Assembly: GCF_001884185.1 (NCBI RefSeq)
Contig: NZ_MAOE01000121.1
Span: forward strand, 94,078-158,077
DNA length: 64,000 nucleotides
Direction: 5' to 3'
From: Bacillus albus
GTDB taxonomy: Bacteria > Bacillota > Bacilli > Bacillales > Bacillaceae_G
The notes below the pieces were generated by a model, which saw only the letters and a list, made by a program, of their open reading frames with translations, was not told the DNA's origin and ran no database searches. Shown piece by piece: positions 18,116-25,397 of the stretch. Positions within the stretch are counted from its first letter, which is position 1; each line of letters opens with the position of its first letter. Position numbers and translations under genes: made by a program.

Positions 18116-18907
18116 TCATTCTTTTTCTTGATGATCCTCAGCTGTTTGTGATATTTCCCCAGACTCTACAACATTATTATTCAATTGTTTCTCATGTTCT
18201 GTGGAAGTATTCTTTTCATGATTTCCTTCCGCAGTTTTTTTAGCTGTCTCTACTTGTTTCTGCTCTTCCATTTGCTTCTGCTCTTCCATTTGCTTCTGCT
18301 CTTCCGCTTGTTTCTTCTCTTCTATTTTCTTTTCCTCCTCTTTCTTCATTTGAGCTTCCGCCTCTATCGCATCATTTAATTGTTGGTGAAGAATCTGAAT
18401 TTGTTCATCAATCGCTTGTAAACTAACTTCTTTCACAATATAATCGCGCTTCTCTTTTATACTGTGAAAACCTTCATTCACATATACGGCCACTTGTTGA
18501 ATCGATTCACTTTTATTCACTTTTAATTCTTCTTGTATTTGATTATAAGGGGCTTCTATTACAGTATATACATTTTGCAGCGCTGCCTCCTCAGAAGCAA
18601 CTTTCTCACGTCCTTGTTGCCATACTACAATTGCCTGTTGAATTTCTTCTATAGAAGTTACTGCCAACTTCCCCTTCATTTCTCCATACTCATGTTCAAT
18701 AGACTGTTTGTATTTCTCAGCTTCCTCTTTTAACGTATCAACTGTCTTTGGAAATATAATCGCTGTAGAAAGAGCGGCTTCCACTTTCGTTTCATGAATA
18801 AATGCAGCTTCTGTATACGTCATTATTTGAGATCCTAAATAAAATGAAATAGAGCACATACAAGGCAATATAAGCATTTTTTTTAAATTACGCGGTCTTT
18901 TCAGCAT
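18116..18907 (-). CDS. DUF4047-like coiled-coil exported protein between calY and tasA
   Basis: A 263-residue protein with one N-terminal membrane segment (about residues 10-32). The following stretch EAAFIHETKVEAALSTA resembles the region after a SipW-type cleavage site. The rest is strongly helical. A Lys/Glu/Gln coiled coil at about 190-235 contains three EEQKQM(E) repeats, and the C-terminus is acidic. I assign it to the DUF4047 group from memory. The equivalent B. cereus gene lies in the sipW-tasA-calY region and has been linked to matrix fibres, as I recall. The start at 18907 is set by GGGAGAG 8 bases upstream. A near-perfect SinR palindrome is 24-43 bases before it. Function is inferred from context only. 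Confidence 0.7.
   Translation of the reverse strand: MLKRPRNLKKMLILPCMCSISFYLGSQIMTYTEAAFIHETKVEAALSTAIIFPKTVDTLKEEAEKYKQSIEHEYGEMKGKLAVTSIEEIQQAIVVWQQGREKVASEEAALQNVYTVIEAPYNQIQEELKVNKSESIQQVAVYVNEGFHSIKEKRDYIVKEVSLQAIDEQIQILHQQLNDAIEAEAQMKKEEEKKIEEKKQAEEQKQMEEQKQMEEQKQVETAKKTAEGNHEKNTSTEHEKQLNNNVVESGEISQTAEDHQEKE
18254..18312 (-). repeat. 18-base tandem repeat encoding EEQKQM units
   Basis: About three copies of the 18-base unit CTTCTGCTCTTCCATTTG (plus strand) lie in the coiled-coil part of the DUF4047-like gene. They are in frame, so copy-number change alters coil length only. Confidence 0.75.
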
Positions 18908-18930
18908 CTTAATCTCTCCCATCGAACAAG

Positions 18931-18972
18931 ATGTTCTTTATACAGAACATTTCTTTTATTATAATAAAGAAC
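18931..18972 (-). promoter_or_regulatory. SinR-type operator upstream of the DUF4047-like gene
   Basis: ATGTTCTTTATACAGAACAT (18931-18950) is a near-perfect 20-base palindrome around GTTC-N8-GAAC. A further half-box AAAGAAC is at 18966-18972. Confidence 0.6.
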
Positions 18973-19007
18973 GATACAAAATGATAGCCGTATACTAGAA
19001 AAATAGA

Positions 19008-19038
19008 AAAAGGACTATCCATCTGATAGCCCTTTTTA
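19008..19038 (-). terminator. Terminator of sipW-tasA
   Basis: On the minus strand AAAGGGCTATCAG pairs with the imperfect CTGATAGTCCTTT-like arm, flanked by T residues and ending next to the tasA stop. Confidence 0.7.
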
Positions 19039-19041
19039 ATA

Positions 19042-19629
19042 TTACTTTTCTTCACCTTCTGTTTGTTGTGCATCAAACGTCCAAGTTAAATTAAGTTTAT
19101 CGCCTTGGAATTCATTTTGGTCTTTTTTATTATCAACAAACTCGAATTTCACTGTGAATTTATCAGATTTACCTGCTGAAATACCTTTTTCATCCCAGAA
19201 CCAAGCAGCTAAATCATTATCTACCGCTGTAAGTGTGTCACCCTTCAACTTATCTAGCGTTGTTTCTTTTACGATTGTTTCATGCTTATCTACATTTTTT
19301 AAGAATGTTACTTTAATATGTTTACCAAAATCATCTTTATTGTCGTTCTTCGCATCTTCTACATTATAATCTGTTTTCAATAGAACCTTTTTAATATTTA
19401 AAGATCCTTTATTTTCTAGTTTAAAATCTCTTTTAATTGTATCACCAGGTTTTAAATTCGATACATTAACAACTGTTGTTGGATTGATTGCTAAATCAAG
19501 TGTACCAGCCGCAAATGTATTATTTGACACTTCCTTATCACTAAAAAATGCAAATGTTCCTCCGCCAACTAACGCTGCCCCTAACACGGCTGATGCGATA
19601 CCCATCCCTAATTTTTTCTTTAAAGTCAT
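19042..19629 (-). CDS. tasA: TasA, major biofilm matrix fibre protein
   Basis: A 195-residue camelysin-family protein paralogous to CalY. Its N-terminus MTLKKKLGMGIASAVLG is followed by GGTFAFFSDKEVSNNTFAAG, the SipW-recognised region, nearly identical to CalY. The mature domain has LKPGDTIKRDFKLENKGSLNIKKV and ends KLNLTWTFDAQQTEGEEK. TasA polymerises into amyloid-like fibres of the matrix (established). The ATG at 19629 is preferred because AAGGGGATA is well spaced. It is the second gene of sipW-tasA, 62 bases after sipW. It has no separate promoter that I can see, so it depends on the sipW operator. Confidence 0.9.
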   Translation of the reverse strand: MTLKKKLGMGIASAVLGAALVGGGTFAFFSDKEVSNNTFAAGTLDLAINPTTVVNVSNLKPGDTIKRDFKLENKGSLNIKKVLLKTDYNVEDAKNDNKDDFGKHIKVTFLKNVDKHETIVKETTLDKLKGDTLTAVDNDLAAWFWDEKGISAGKSDKFTVKFEFVDNKKDQNEFQGDKLNLTWTFDAQQTEGEEK

Positions 19630-19691
19630 GTCCATATCCCCTTAATCTATTTATTTGTTAACTTCCTAAACGGAAAGCATAACCGAACGAA

Positions 19692-20264
19692 CTAGACGGA
19701 TTGTTCTACTTTTTTCTCTTTCTTTTCCCCGTCAATGCTACGAATCGCACCAAAAATAGAAATCGCGGAATAACCTAATAAAAAGACGCCTGGAATAATA
19801 AGAAGCAATGCAGCTCCAGCCTTCGAACTAGCATAATTTAATGCATATCCTGCATAAGGAACTGTAATATCTGCATATTTCCCAATGACATTCTCCGCAC
19901 GTACTGGTTCTAAATCAGGGCCATTGTTGTTATCCCCTTTTGTTTCATACATTACTTTTCCATTTGTATCTTTCACACCGATAATACGGTGAGTGATAAT
20001 TTTTTCGTCTTTCTCTTTAAAGGTAATAACATCACCTTTTTGATATTTAGAACCATCTTTCGTCGGCTCTATCGCAATGATTGATCCTGTTAAAAATGTC
20101 GGTTCCATCGATCCTGATAACACTGATTTAAATTGATATCCCATCACTGTTGGATCTCCACCACTCGCTTTTGACGAAATCACTACAAAGGCTAAAAAAA
20201 CCATTAATGCAAATAAAACAAATGAGATAACGTTGCTAATAACCTTCCAAACGAATTTCATCAT
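19692..20264 (-). CDS. sipW: Signal peptidase I SipW (ER-type)
   Basis: A 190-residue membrane protease, the same length as B. subtilis SipW. A TM segment near residues 8-32 precedes the catalytic Ser in SGSMEPTFLTGS (about residues 53-64). A His rather than Lys dyad partner is suggested by ITHRIIGV (about 97-104), as in archaeal/ER-type signal peptidases. A second TM segment lies near the C-terminus (AALLLIIPGVFLLGYSAI). SipW matures TasA and CalY. The start ATG 20264 (MMKFVWK) is set by GGGAGAG; a longer frame upstream has no RBS. It heads the sipW-tasA operon below a GTTC-N8-GAAC operator. Confidence 0.93.
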   Translation of the reverse strand: MMKFVWKVISNVISFVLFALMVFLAFVVISSKASGGDPTVMGYQFKSVLSGSMEPTFLTGSIIAIEPTKDGSKYQKGDVITFKEKDEKIITHRIIGVKDTNGKVMYETKGDNNNGPDLEPVRAENVIGKYADITVPYAGYALNYASSKAGAALLLIIPGVFLLGYSAISIFGAIRSIDGEKKEKKVEQSV

Positions 20265-20317
20265 CTCTCTCCCTCTCCGTTGTTTTATATTATTTGAAGT
20301 ATGCAATACCCCTTCTT

Positions 20318-20355
20318 GTTCTTTAACAAGAACACAACTAAATAATATAACGAAC
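20318..20355 (-). promoter_or_regulatory. SinR-type operator upstream of sipW-tasA
   Basis: GTTCTTTAACAAGAAC (20318-20333) is a perfect 6+6 inverted repeat with an exact GTTCTTT box. A second half-site AACGAAC is at 20349-20355. Confidence 0.65.
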
Positions 20356-20403
20356 GAAACGTAAATGCAATAAGAAAATTTACAATTATTAGTTATTTTA
20401 AAT

Positions 20404-20444
20404 ATAAAAAAAGACTGTGACAAAATCTCTTCACAGCCTTTTAA
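20404..20444 (-). terminator. Terminator of the D-Ala-D-Ala carboxypeptidase gene
   Basis: On the minus strand GGCTGTGA pairs with TCACAGTC and is followed by TTTTTTT. Confidence 0.75.
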
Positions 20445-20452
20445 CTAGTAAT

Positions 20453-21739
20453 TTATTTTTCTTCTGATTTCATTCCTGTTGTATTTCGGCGTAGCACTAC
20501 AAATAAAATGACTCCAAATAATACAGCGGCACCTATCCCAATGCTTATTATTTTCACATTTGATTCCTTTACTTCAGGTGTAGCCGTATCTTTTTTAGGC
20601 ATCGCAAAAGTAACATCTTCTTTTGAAAGAACATTTACCGTCGCAATTGTTTGATTATTTTTCGTAATATCGACTGCCCCAACTACCTCACCACGATGAA
20701 TTCCTTTATGATATAAAGAATCTTTATCTAATGAAGCCGCACGGAAAATCGTCCTTACGTTTTTCCCTTCATCTTTCTTAAGCATAAGTTCTGCACTTTG
20801 CTCAAGTTCGCTATCAATATCTTTATTTAAATACGTCGTCTTTTGATGCCAACTATGTTTATCTAGTATCGTTTGCTTCACAAATTGACCGAAAGAATAG
20901 TCTGCCATCTGCTTCAAATCTTCATAAATTTCAGGTCTTTGAGAAGCCATCACTACATTTATAATACGATTTCCATCCTTCTCATTTAATAAAACGAGTG
21001 TATTGCGCGCTTCATTTGTAAAACCCGTCTTCCCGCCGATGCTATATGGATTTTCAAAATAAGTAGACTTGTTAAAAATAGACACCGTCTGTCTAGATGT
21101 CGTAACTGTCGTTCTTTTCGTATTCATTGCTTGCAAAATTTCTGGATACTTTTGCACACCTCTCGTAATCATAGCCATATCAAATGGCGTAGTATAATGA
21201 TTCGGATCATGCAATCCATTCGGCGTGACAAAGTGACTATCCGTTGCACCTAATTGCTTTGCTCTCTCATTCATCATATGAGCAAAATTCTCAACACTTC
21301 CACCAATCCGCTCCGCAATCGCATATGAAACATCATTTGCACTTAACACCATTAAAATTGTAAGCGCTGTGTCTCTATTTATCGTCTCACCCGGTTGAAA
21401 CTCAATTTGATAATTACTCTTCTCTTGATCTAATGCTAATTGTGAAAACGTAAATTGATCCTCTGGCTTCGTATGTTCCATAAGTAAAATCGCCGTTAAC
21501 ACCTTCGTCATACTAGCTGGAAATGCACGATGATGTGCGTTTTTATCATACAAAATATCTCCTGTTTTTGCATCAATCGTAGTTGCAAACTGACTAAAAA
21601 CATTTGGCCCCTCCTTAGGTGGTGGTGCCACTTGTTCTGGATTCACTCCAATATTCGTCTCAGCACGTAACGTCATAGGTGTCAAAAAAAACAAACAAAT
21701 AACGGTAATAAAAGCCAAAATTTCCTTAAATTTTACCAT
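20453..21739 (-). CDS. Serine-type D-Ala-D-Ala carboxypeptidase (PBP5/DacF type)
   Basis: A 428-residue low-molecular-weight penicillin-binding protein that trims the terminal D-Ala of peptidoglycan stem peptides. A signal peptide (residues 1-25) precedes the catalytic domain. The three active-site motifs are SMTK (in FPASMTKVL), SAN (in VLSANDVSY) and KTG (in GGKTGFTNEARN). A PBP5-type beta domain follows, then a C-terminal TM helix near residues 396-418 and a short basic tail, which anchors it. The ATG at 21739 is set by AAAAGGGAGAG. A single SinR-like half-box (AAAGAAC, 21859-21865) lies 120 bases upstream. A SinR link is only suggestive. Confidence 0.88.
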   Translation of the reverse strand: MVKFKEILAFITVICLFFLTPMTLRAETNIGVNPEQVAPPPKEGPNVFSQFATTIDAKTGDILYDKNAHHRAFPASMTKVLTAILLMEHTKPEDQFTFSQLALDQEKSNYQIEFQPGETINRDTALTILMVLSANDVSYAIAERIGGSVENFAHMMNERAKQLGATDSHFVTPNGLHDPNHYTTPFDMAMITRGVQKYPEILQAMNTKRTTVTTSRQTVSIFNKSTYFENPYSIGGKTGFTNEARNTLVLLNEKDGNRIINVVMASQRPEIYEDLKQMADYSFGQFVKQTILDKHSWHQKTTYLNKDIDSELEQSAELMLKKDEGKNVRTIFRAASLDKDSLYHKGIHRGEVVGAVDITKNNQTIATVNVLSKEDVTFAMPKKDTATPEVKESNVKIISIGIGAAVLFGVILFVVLRRNTTGMKSEEK

Positions 21740-21894
21740 ATGACTCTCCCTTTTCACTATACTCTCACAACCTAAAAACTGAATCTACCAATCTATATGT
21801 AAATTGTATTAAATTGGAAGAATATTCACTGTTTTTTACTATATCATACTTTTACGATAAAGAACATAAATATACAACAAAAAATAAGAAGGAA

Positions 21895-22122
21895 TTATTC
21901 TTTCTTATCCTTCTCATCAATCAATGAATCTATTAAATTTTGACTAGCTTCCTCGGGTGTAATCTCATCTGTCATCCCCATAAACGACCAGCCTTTAGAA
22001 TCGATCCACTCAACAAACTCTTGTAAAAACTCATCATGTGTAACATCCACATCAAGAATCGAGCCATTAATCGAAATCGTTCTATTTCTAGATACACGCA
22101 TCTTGAACGTTTTCCTTACCAT
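21895..22122 (-). CDS. Small conserved hypothetical protein, 75 residues
   Basis: No family recognised. The protein is soluble and acidic at its C-terminus. It opens with a basic beta-like stretch (RKTFKMRVSRNRTISING), then a helical region around FLQEFVEWIDSKGWSFMGM. GGGAG lies about 12 bases before the ATG, a loose spacing. It lies upstream of the carboxypeptidase gene on the same strand, separated by 155 bases. No function is proposed. Confidence 0.55.
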   Translation of the reverse strand: MVRKTFKMRVSRNRTISINGSILDVDVTHDEFLQEFVEWIDSKGWSFMGMTDEITPEEASQNLIDSLIDEKDKKE

Positions 22123-22406
22123 TACAATAATTCTCCCTCTACTCCTGAATATTTATAAAATAATCTTGTATCTCTGTTATACATGATTTTAAGTAAATTG
22201 TAAAAAGGATATATTGGCCAATTTGGATATTGAAACTGAAAAACTATCATCCTGCAAAAATAGAAAACGATATGTAATTGATCATAAATGACTAAATAGA
22301 TCCACATAAAAATAAAACACCTTCTATTTTATCACACCAAATACATATAACTTTCGTATAATTAAATGGAGTATACTGGAAAAAACTTAACGTGAGGAGG
22401 AACTCT

Positions 22407-22622
22407 ATGGCGCGTTGTACGTATTGTAAAACGAAGTGGACAATTAAAGATGTATGGTCGATACTCGTGACATTTGAAAAAGATTGCCCGTATTGTTTTG
22501 GGAGGCAGTATCTGTCTAATGACACCTTTCATCATGCTAATGCCGCTCTACCTTTATTATTCTTATGTCCTTTACTTGTTGATTTAAGCGACGAAAACCC
22601 TTTGGATAAATACATTAAATAA
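22407..22622 (+). CDS. Small zinc-ribbon protein of the CXXC-20-CXXC type
   Basis: A 71-residue protein starting MARCTYCKTKW. It has Cys pairs C4-C7 and C27-C30 separated by 19 residues, matching the small Firmicute family named for a CXXC-20-CXXC pattern. Such spacing suggests one zinc site. The C-terminal half has a hydrophobic stretch (ALPLLFLCPLLVDL) that could be a membrane segment. The ATG at 22407 is preferred over a GTG at 22392 because GAGGAGG is well placed. The function of the family is unknown. Confidence 0.65.
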   Translation: MARCTYCKTKWTIKDVWSILVTFEKDCPYCFGRQYLSNDTFHHANAALPLLFLCPLLVDLSDENPLDKYIK

Positions 22623-22801
22623 TATGACCGCTACATGCTACTAAGCTTTCTTCTCATCATTATCCCTTCAAACACTACTCGTATAATTGCATATGATTTC
22701 CTTTTTAAAATCTAATTTAAAAATATTGTAAAATTTCAGTTAATTACATATAATTACTTTAGCATAAAGATTAAAGATGCTGTTACATACACATTTTTGA
22801 A

Positions 22802-22874
22802 GATCCCGTAGCTCAGCAGGGAGAGCGCCACCTTGACAGGGTGGAGGTCGTGAGTTCGAGCCTCTCCGGGGTCA
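22802..22874 (+). tRNA. tRNA-Val (anticodon GAC), isolated, no encoded CCA
   Basis: 73 bases fold as a cloverleaf: acceptor GATCCCG/CGGGGTC, D-arm GCTC/GAGC, anticodon arm CCACC-TTGACAG-GGTGG (anticodon GAC, Val), and T-arm GTGAG-TTCGAGC-CTCTC. The T-stem holds one T-T mismatch and the acceptor one G-T pair. The CCA end is not encoded. It stands alone, away from any rRNA or tRNA cluster, and a terminator follows 3 bases later. It could be a functional minor copy or a degenerating one. Confidence 0.85.
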
Positions 22875-22876
22875 TA

Positions 22877-22927
22877 AAAAAAGAGAAACCATATCAACCT
22901 TCTACGTGATATGGTTTCTCTTTTTTA
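22877..22927. terminator. Bidirectional terminator after tRNA-Val
   Basis: A 14-bp stem, GAGAAACCATATCA with TGATATGGTTTCTC and A/T runs on both sides, serves the tRNA and the convergent lipoprotein gene. Confidence 0.85.
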
Positions 22928-22937
22928 TGTAAGCTAA

Positions 22938-23534
22938 TTACTTCCCGCCAAACATCTTCTCCAAAGACTTCGCATTAGCAAACAATACTTCTTTCAAGTT
23001 ATCATCTGCAACGATTTTATAGTCGCCATCTTTGTTTTTCTTTAAGTTCAATGTAACCTCGCGAGTTGCCATGATTGCATCTTTATCTGATAAGTGTTTG
23101 ACGATTGCTGATGTCATTGTTTTTTCGATTGCTTTTTCAGATTGCTCTTTGTCTTCGCTAAAAGCGCTAGCAAAGGCCATTGGCATAACTTCTCCCACTG
23201 CTTTTGTTACAGCAACGGATAGATCGGCAGATGTAATTTTCACTTTCACTTCTGCTTTGTCATCTTTTTTCGATACTTCTTCAGGCTTTTCAAATTTAAA
23301 GTTTTTCGTAATTGCACTCAGCATTGCTTTTGCCTCAGCATCATCTGTTTTTTCATTTAGTTTATTAAATTCCTTGTCACTCTCAACAAATGTACGAGCC
23401 TTTTCAACATCACCTTTTTGTATCGCGGTTAAAAATTCTTCTGTCGTATCTTTCGGGTTTGCACACCCTGCTAAAACACCTACTGTTAATCCTACTACCA
23501 TCATTAACAGCAATAATTTCTTTATCTTTTGCAC
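22938..23534 (-). CDS. Putative lipoprotein, 198 residues
   Basis: The N-terminal signal peptide ends in a lipobox LAGC (Cys about residue 24), so it should be lipid-anchored on the outer face of the membrane. The mature part is Lys/Glu-rich and starts DTTEEFLTAIQKGDVEKA, a pattern seen in NTF2-like DUF4878/DUF5105-type lipoproteins; the exact family is not certain. The start GTG at 23534 is preferred to ATG 23540 because AGAGGAG is 7 bases upstream. It is monocistronic, ending at the bidirectional terminator. Confidence 0.7.
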   Translation of the reverse strand: MQKIKKLLLLMMVVGLTVGVLAGCANPKDTTEEFLTAIQKGDVEKARTFVESDKEFNKLNEKTDDAEAKAMLSAITKNFKFEKPEEVSKKDDKAEVKVKITSADLSVAVTKAVGEVMPMAFASAFSEDKEQSEKAIEKTMTSAIVKHLSDKDAIMATREVTLNLKKNKDGDYKIVADDNLKEVLFANAKSLEKMFGGK

Positions 23535-23752
23535 GCCCATTCTCCTCTTATCTTTTCTAGTAAGTCAGCATTATACAATAGTATTAAACTGACATTACAA
23601 ACATTTTTTAGTATAGCATTTATATGAGTCATTCGTTTCTATTTTTTCAAAAGTTCCCTCTTTCCATCTCATAACGCCACCACTCTCTATTAAAAATTTA
23701 TTTCTTCATTATAAATATCATAATAAAACCCAGCAATTTTAACATTGCTGGC

Positions 23753-24022
23753 CTATCTCTTATTCATATTCGAAACAACAATAACAATTGCTCCAAGCAC
23801 ATAATGCCCCGCTACCATCCACATACTCCGATCAAAGATCATAAGCGATAACCAAAGCGATATATTAATAGCAGCAAATAATACATATAAAATGAAGTCT
23901 CTCTTTTGTAGTGCTTCTTTATTCATCAAAATATAAATTGCACCGATTGGTGGAAGGATAAAGCAAAGGAAAAAAACAAACATTTTTCTTAACGACCATG
24001 GATATGAAGTTACTGTCTGCAT
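23753..24022 (-). CDS. Small membrane protein, 89 residues
   Basis: Not recognised. It has three hydrophobic segments (MFVFFLCFILPPIGAIYIL, FILYVLFAAINISLWLSL, MVAGHYVLGAIVIVV) with short polar links and ends in NMNKR. AAAGGATA lies before the ATG. It is 18 bases downstream of the 119-residue gene on the same strand, so the two probably share a transcript. A small hairpin (CAGCAAT/ATTGCTG) follows the stop. Confidence 0.6.
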   Translation of the reverse strand: MQTVTSYPWSLRKMFVFFLCFILPPIGAIYILMNKEALQKRDFILYVLFAAINISLWLSLMIFDRSMWMVAGHYVLGAIVIVVSNMNKR

Positions 24023-24040
24023 ATGGATATCCTTTTTATT

Positions 24041-24400
24041 TTATAGTACTTTTAACATCGGTCTTACTACTCTATATTCGTCACTATGAGGCTCCTTTAT
24101 GATTAAAGGTGATTGAAGATGTTTTTCTTCCTCTATCATTGTGAATACTTCTGTTTTTTCTTGTAATGTGTTAGATTCACTATTTTTAGTAGGTTTTTTA
24201 CTTGTTTCAATTTTCTTTGTTACTTCTCCGAGCCTTTGCCCAACTTCTTCTGCTTTCGCAGGTCCATGCGTTACATAGTATTCCTGTCCCTCCCATACTA
24301 ACATAGGTGGCACTTGTTCTCGTTTGTTACATATTATATAAGTAGTAGTAGCTACAAGTAGTATACATGTTAATAAAAAGAAGATAGTTTTTTTATTCAT
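24041..24400 (-). CDS. Hypothetical protein with one N-terminal membrane anchor, 119 residues
   Basis: Not recognised. Residues 5-23 are hydrophobic (IFFLLTCILLVATTTYIIC) and act as a signal anchor. The next stretch PPMLVWEGQEYYVTHGPAK suggests a small folded extracytoplasmic domain; the remaining Lys/Glu/Thr-rich part is probably disordered. The RBS AGGGAGC precedes the ATG. It lies immediately upstream of the 89-residue membrane protein. Confidence 0.55.
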   Translation of the reverse strand: MNKKTIFFLLTCILLVATTTYIICNKREQVPPMLVWEGQEYYVTHGPAKAEEVGQRLGEVTKKIETSKKPTKNSESNTLQEKTEVFTMIEEEKHLQSPLIIKEPHSDEYRVVRPMLKVL

Positions 24401-24491
24401 ATAATATGCTCCCTATCTATCATTTTATTAAATTATACAATATCCATTATATGTAGTAAATGGATATCGTGGGAATTTTAGGATTTTATAT

Positions 24492-24524
24492 AAAAAAGAA
24501 AAACCTTACTACAGTAAGGTTCAT
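24492..24524 (-). terminator. Terminator of the XRE-linked membrane protein genes
   Basis: On the minus strand GAACCTTACTG pairs with CAGTAAGGTTTTTC and ends in a T run just beyond the stop of the 60-residue gene. Confidence 0.75.
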
Positions 24525-24525
24525 T

Positions 24526-24708
24526 CTATAATGATTGATTTATTAAAACGATCATTACGATAATCGCTATAAACATAACAACTAAACAGCCGATCATTTT
24601 ATAAAAACCTCGTTTCGTTAACGTCCCGCCTTGAACGTCTTTACGAATAAATAAGAATACGGCTAAAAATAATACAAGCCCAATGCCAAAAGCATACATC
24701 ATTTGCAT
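24526..24708 (-). CDS. Small two-TM membrane protein, 60 residues
   Basis: Two hydrophobic helices, at about residues 4-21 and 38-57, with a basic link (RKDVQGGTLTKRGFYK). No family recognised. It follows the 125-residue membrane protein by 28 bases and is the last gene before the terminator. It therefore probably belongs to the XRE operon starting at 25326. Confidence 0.6.
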   Translation of the reverse strand: MQMMYAFGIGLVLFLAVFLFIRKDVQGGTLTKRGFYKMIGCLVVMFIAIIVMIVLINQSL

Positions 24709-24736
24709 ATGTTAATCTTCCTTTCCCTCTTCCATC

Positions 24737-25114
24737 TTAATATCTTTTTGATAAAACAACAAATGAGATAAAGACGGTACTCATCGTAAGTGCCATTAGT
24801 ATGTTCAATAGTTCAGTAGCAGATAGTGTAAGTATTTTTAAGTTTAAGCCGAAAGAGAAAAGAAGATAATACGCTATTAATGCAAAAAAGCTGAAGAACA
24901 TTCCTTTATAACGAATGAGTTTCATTCGTTCGTCTTTTTCTTTAAATTGTGGGTGCAAGTAACTTAGGCAAAAACTTATAATCATCATCCCAAGCAATGG
25001 ATACGTTATAGCTGGCGGTGCAGAATGCGTCATTATACCTGTTAATATCATAAATCCACTCATGAATAGAAAAATAATCCCCATAATTACGAAGTACTTT
25101 TGTGAATAGTTCAC
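24737..25114 (-). CDS. Four-TM membrane protein paired with an XRE regulator
   Basis: A 125-residue protein with four hydrophobic segments and the cytoplasmic link LHPQFKEKDERMKLIRYKGMFF. This KDERMKLIRYKG signature is often seen in small membrane proteins encoded next to short XRE regulators in Firmicutes. GTG at 25114 is the start, 2 bases after the regulator's stop, with GGGAGGAG inside that gene as RBS. Translation is probably coupled to the regulator. Its role is unknown; stress sensing or peptide immunity are possibilities only. Confidence 0.65.
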   Translation of the reverse strand: MNYSQKYFVIMGIIFLFMSGFMILTGIMTHSAPPAITYPLLGMMIISFCLSYLHPQFKEKDERMKLIRYKGMFFSFFALIAYYLLFSFGLNLKILTLSATELLNILMALTMSTVFISFVVLSKRY

Positions 25115-25116
25115 CT

Positions 25117-25326
25117 TTACTCCTCCCCTTCTTTTCCTTCATAAATAAATACATGTTCTATCGTCGTTTGAAATGTTTTCGCGATTTCAAATGCTAACGG
25201 AAGTGATGGATCGTATTTTCCCTTTTCAATTGAAATGATGGTTTGTCTGGAAACTCCAAGTTTCTCAGCCAATTTTTCTTGAGATAGTCCAAACTTTTTT
25301 CGGTATTCGACCATTTTATTTTCCAA
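25117..25326 (-). CDS. Short XRE-family transcriptional regulator
   Basis: A 69-residue protein that is almost only a helix-turn-helix: EYRKKFGLSQEKLAEKLGVS (residues 8-27), then RQTIISIEKGKYDPSLPLAF and a short tail VFIYEGKEGEE. It starts at TTG 25326 behind GGAGGGAG. It heads a three-gene operon with two membrane proteins. The GTAAAG/CTTTAC palindrome within its own predicted promoter suggests autorepression. Confidence 0.85.
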   Translation of the reverse strand: MENKMVEYRKKFGLSQEKLAEKLGVSRQTIISIEKGKYDPSLPLAFEIAKTFQTTIEHVFIYEGKEGEE

Positions 25327-25354
25327 GGAAATTTCTCCCTCCTCCCTTATACCG

Positions 25355-25397
25355 AGTATATATGTAAAGGGTGCTTTACGTCAAGTTTCCTTTACAT
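25355..25397 (-). promoter_or_regulatory. Promoter and palindromic operator of the XRE operon
   Basis: On the minus strand TTGACG (25379-25384) and TATACT (25355-25360) are separated by 18 bases. The spacer contains the palindrome GTAAAG-GGTG-CTTTAC (25364-25379), and a third half-site CCTTTACAT lies at 25389-25397. A protein bound here would block polymerase. Confidence 0.6.

Noticed and set aside
18254-18312. CRISPR-like short repeats
   Set aside because: The 18-base units are contiguous, without spacers, and lie within a coding sequence.
20265-20423. Longer SipW starting at 20423
   Set aside because: The extension covers the SinR operator and lacks an RBS; the 190-residue form matches the known SipW length.
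22122-22525. Small minus-strand ORFs between the 75-residue gene and the zinc-ribbon gene
   Set aside because: Overlap the zinc-ribbon gene or AT-rich spacer; no RBS or conserved motif.
23032-23592. 186-codon plus-strand ORF opposite the lipoprotein gene
   Set aside because: Ser/Phe/Ala-rich antisense reading of a Lys/Glu-rich gene, without RBS.
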